A stretch of DNA of 64,000 nt, from positions 1 to 64,000 of the forward strand of contig CAZICM010000001.1 in the NCBI GenBank assembly GCA_964537685.1. Reading direction: 5' to 3'. The notes beneath the pieces are model-generated. The model was not told the origin of the DNA and did not search any database. It worked only from the letters and a program-made list of their open reading frames with translations. Each line of letters starts with the position of its first letter. Within the stretch, counting starts at the first letter, position 1. The translations under genes and the position numbers were made by a program. Positions 62,408-64,000 of this stretch are shown one piece after another. This stretch comes from CAZICM01 sp964537685. GTDB lineage: Bacteria > Myxococcota_A > Polyangia > Polyangiales > Polyangiaceae.

Positions 62408-62956
62408 TCCACAGAAGCATCATATTCATCGATGGTGTGGATATTACGTTAAAGTTTACTCAGCCATTACAACGAAAACATCATCAGAATCATCAGAATC
62501 GCCGGCTCATTCGAATTGAGGATCGAATTGAGTAATCGAGAAACTGCGTGTTTAGCGATTGATGAAGGTGATGGTTTTCGATTGCATGCTGGATCGCCGA
62601 AACCAGCCCGGCGAATTATTAACGACTAAGCCGAGTGCCGATCGTTGGTCAAGCGAATAAAATCCAGCGATCGGCATTTTTATTTGTCACCAACGATTGA
62701 GCTTGATGCACGGTGCATTCAAATATTGAGAAATTCGGCTGAATTGTCGATTTTGAGCGATGCATTTGCCGCTCCCGGGCGGCCGATTATTTTCTTTTTG
62801 GGAGCGGCCCCGCAATGGCAAAACCCGTCCAACAATTCGATCCGCATGGAGCTGTATATGCATCGGATTCAAAAAGGGAGAGCGCCCGCGTTTTTTAAAC
62901 GGCTCTGACCGCGCGCCATTGACATGCGCGCCCGGCCAAGGAAAACAGCCTTCGCG
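62408..62956. other. intergenic region, no supported gene
   Basis: About 550 bp, lower in GC than the flanks. Two small frames (62645-62908 plus, 62687-63025 minus) overlap antisense and have no family features or ribosome binding sites. It should contain the promoter of the AT-hook gene. Confidence 0.4.
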
Positions 62957-63622
62957 ATGAGCGATAACAATCAAAAAAATAGGGCACGCCGATGCATTGG
63001 CGCGGCGATTTTCAAGATGCCGCAAGCCATTGTTCTGGGCTGTTTTTTATGCGCGCCCGGCTGTTCAGACCAGCGCGCTCCGGGCGATCAAAATTCAGGC
63101 GCCGAAAAATCCAGCGGCGCAATTTCATCCATTTCAACCAATGCGCCGGCATTACCATCCGCATTGAATCCGGCCTCGTCTTCTTCCGCCGCGCCGTCCG
63201 CATCTCAATCGGCGAGTGCGCCCCAAAACCCTTCATTTTTAGGTGAATGGGAAGGTTCGTACAATGCCAAAAAAGGCAGCGTCGAGCTTCCGTCTTCCGT
63301 GAAAGACAAAGTGCGCTCGGCCGACGATGGGAAAAAAGCTGTGGGCGCCGGCAAAGTCACATTGACCATTTCGGCGGAAGGCGAACTCGCCGGGAAGCTC
63401 GAAGGCGCGCTGGGCAAAGCTTCGCTTCGGGGAAAAGCCGAAGGCACGATGGTGCGCGCTTCGATTTTCCCCGACGAGCCCACCGATACATTGGCGATGA
63501 CAGGTGTTTTGGTCGGCGTGCTGAAAGAAGGCGTGATTGCCGGAGAAATTCGGGTCGCGGGCCCTGATGCGAGCGTTGTGCGCGAATCGCTCATTGAGCT
63601 CCGGAAAAAGGATTTGAAATAG
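62957..63622 (+). CDS. small lipoprotein
   Basis: 221 residues from ATG 62957; ATG 63017 is an alternative. Hydrophobic start (AIVLGCFLCAPGC) with a weak lipobox, a Ser/Ala-rich linker (PASSSSAAPSASQSASAP), and a 120-residue beta domain (FLGEWEGSYNAKKGSVELP; GAGKVTLTISAEGELAGKLEGALGKASLRGKAEGTMVRASIFPDEP) that looks like a lipocalin-type small barrel. Function unknown. Confidence 0.65.
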   Translation: MSDNNQKNRARRCIGAAIFKMPQAIVLGCFLCAPGCSDQRAPGDQNSGAEKSSGAISSISTNAPALPSALNPASSSSAAPSASQSASAPQNPSFLGEWEGSYNAKKGSVELPSSVKDKVRSADDGKKAVGAGKVTLTISAEGELAGKLEGALGKASLRGKAEGTMVRASIFPDEPTDTLAMTGVLVGVLKEGVIAGEIRVAGPDASVVRESLIELRKKDLK

Positions 63623-63652
63623 TCCGAAGGATTTCGATTGGAATGAATTGAT

Positions 63653-64000
63653 TCACGAAACTACAGGCGGTGATTTCACGGCGTTTTGCGATTCCGCGTT
63701 TTCAGGCGGCCTGCGTTCCTCGGCGCGGCGCTGAGCCAATTCTGCATCGCGCTTTTCGTAGGCGACAATGATTCTCTGCACCAGCGGATGGCGCACAACA
63801 TCCACTTCGGTGAAATGGCACATGGCGATTCCTTCGATGTTTTGAAGCAGATCGCGCGCTTCAGCCAAACCGCTTCTCGCCCCTTGGGGAAGATCGACCT
63901 GCGTGACATCGCCCGTAACCACCGCGCGCGACGAATAGCCCAGGCGGGTTAAAAACATTCTCATCTGATCGCTTGTCGCATTCTGTGCCTCATCCAGAAT
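63653..64000 (-). CDS. PhoH-family ATPase, C-terminal part
   Basis: The window edge cuts the gene; about 115 codons are present. The Walker B ILDEAQNAT is followed by QMRMFLTRLGYSSRAVVTGDVTQVDLP and the C-terminal FTEVDVVRHPLVQRIIVAYEKRDAE, as in PhoH and PhoH-like (YbeZ) proteins, which are linked to RNA and ribosome quality control. The tail of about 20 residues is polar. Confidence 0.88.
   Translation of the reverse strand: MLDEAQNATSDQMRMFLTRLGYSSRAVVTGDVTQVDLPQGARSGLAEARDLLQNIEGIAMCHFTEVDVVRHPLVQRIIVAYEKRDAELAQRRAEERRPPENAESQNAVKSPPVVS

Noticed and set aside
62645..63025. Two opposing small frames upstream of the small lipoprotein
   Set aside because: Antisense pair without ribosome binding site or family features.

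Overview
The window looks like chromosome of a large-genome myxobacterium (Myxococcota, most like the Polyangiales). This is inferred from high GC, three membrane-anchored Hanks-type Ser/Thr kinases carrying HRDLKP and DFG motifs, many lipoproteins with Ser- or Gly-rich linkers behind a lipobox, MopE-type CDGxDNNCDGxxDE modules, PEGA and TPR proteins, and multi-domain sensor kinases. No rRNA, tRNA, IS element or CRISPR array was found.

Layout. 0-12.3 kb: a hypothetical gene, a RecD2 helicase, a Ser/Thr kinase, a TPR protein, a repeat-rich lipoprotein, a Sel1-repeat membrane protein, a lipid-anchored gamma-glutamyltransferase and a HAD phosphatase. 12.3-13.05 kb: rplU-rpmA with its own promoter. 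13.07-22.72 kb: nine same-strand genes with overlaps or tiny gaps, read from 22.7 kb leftwards. They are a divergent ClpB-type unfoldase, a Tat-type exported protein, two radical SAM enzymes, a secreted MopE-repeat protein, two HxsD-like proteins, an HxsB-type radical SAM/SPASM maturase and, last, an 83-residue precursor ending in nine His-Gly-Ser triplets and a Trp. This is an enlarged His-Xaa-Ser (Hxs) peptide-modification system and the most interesting locus here. 22.8-31.9 kb: glutaredoxin, two Ser/Thr kinases, secreted TPR/PEGA proteins and acetyl-CoA synthetase. 31.9-37.8 kb: a leftward unit of rho, a GAF histidine kinase, an Fe-S oxidoreductase and a HAMP histidine kinase.

38.2-40 kb holds a HEAT/TPR-like membrane protein. 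39.9-52.7 kb is a leftward ribosomal protein block, rplV-rpsC-rplP-rpmC-rpsQ-rplN-rplX-rplE-rpsN-rpsH-rplF-rplR-rpsE-rpmD-rplO-secY-adk-infA-rpmJ-rpsM-rpsK-rpsD-rpoA-rplQ. It starts at rplV: rpsJ to rpsS, which normally precede it, are not in the window. Several of these proteins carry long Lys/Ala/Pro tails. 53.5-61.5 kb is a run of rightward surface lipoproteins, two of them sharing a choice-of-anchor L type C-terminal domain. 61.6-64 kb has an AT-hook protein, a small lipoprotein and the end of a PhoH-family ATPase cut by the window edge.

In the Hxs locus the order suggests a maturation line: small HxsD-like partners and the radical SAM enzymes act on the His-Gly-Ser peptide, the unfoldase may handle substrate or enzyme folding, and the MopE-repeat and Tat proteins act outside the cytoplasm. 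Only the gene content and spacing are seen. The chemistry and product are unknown.
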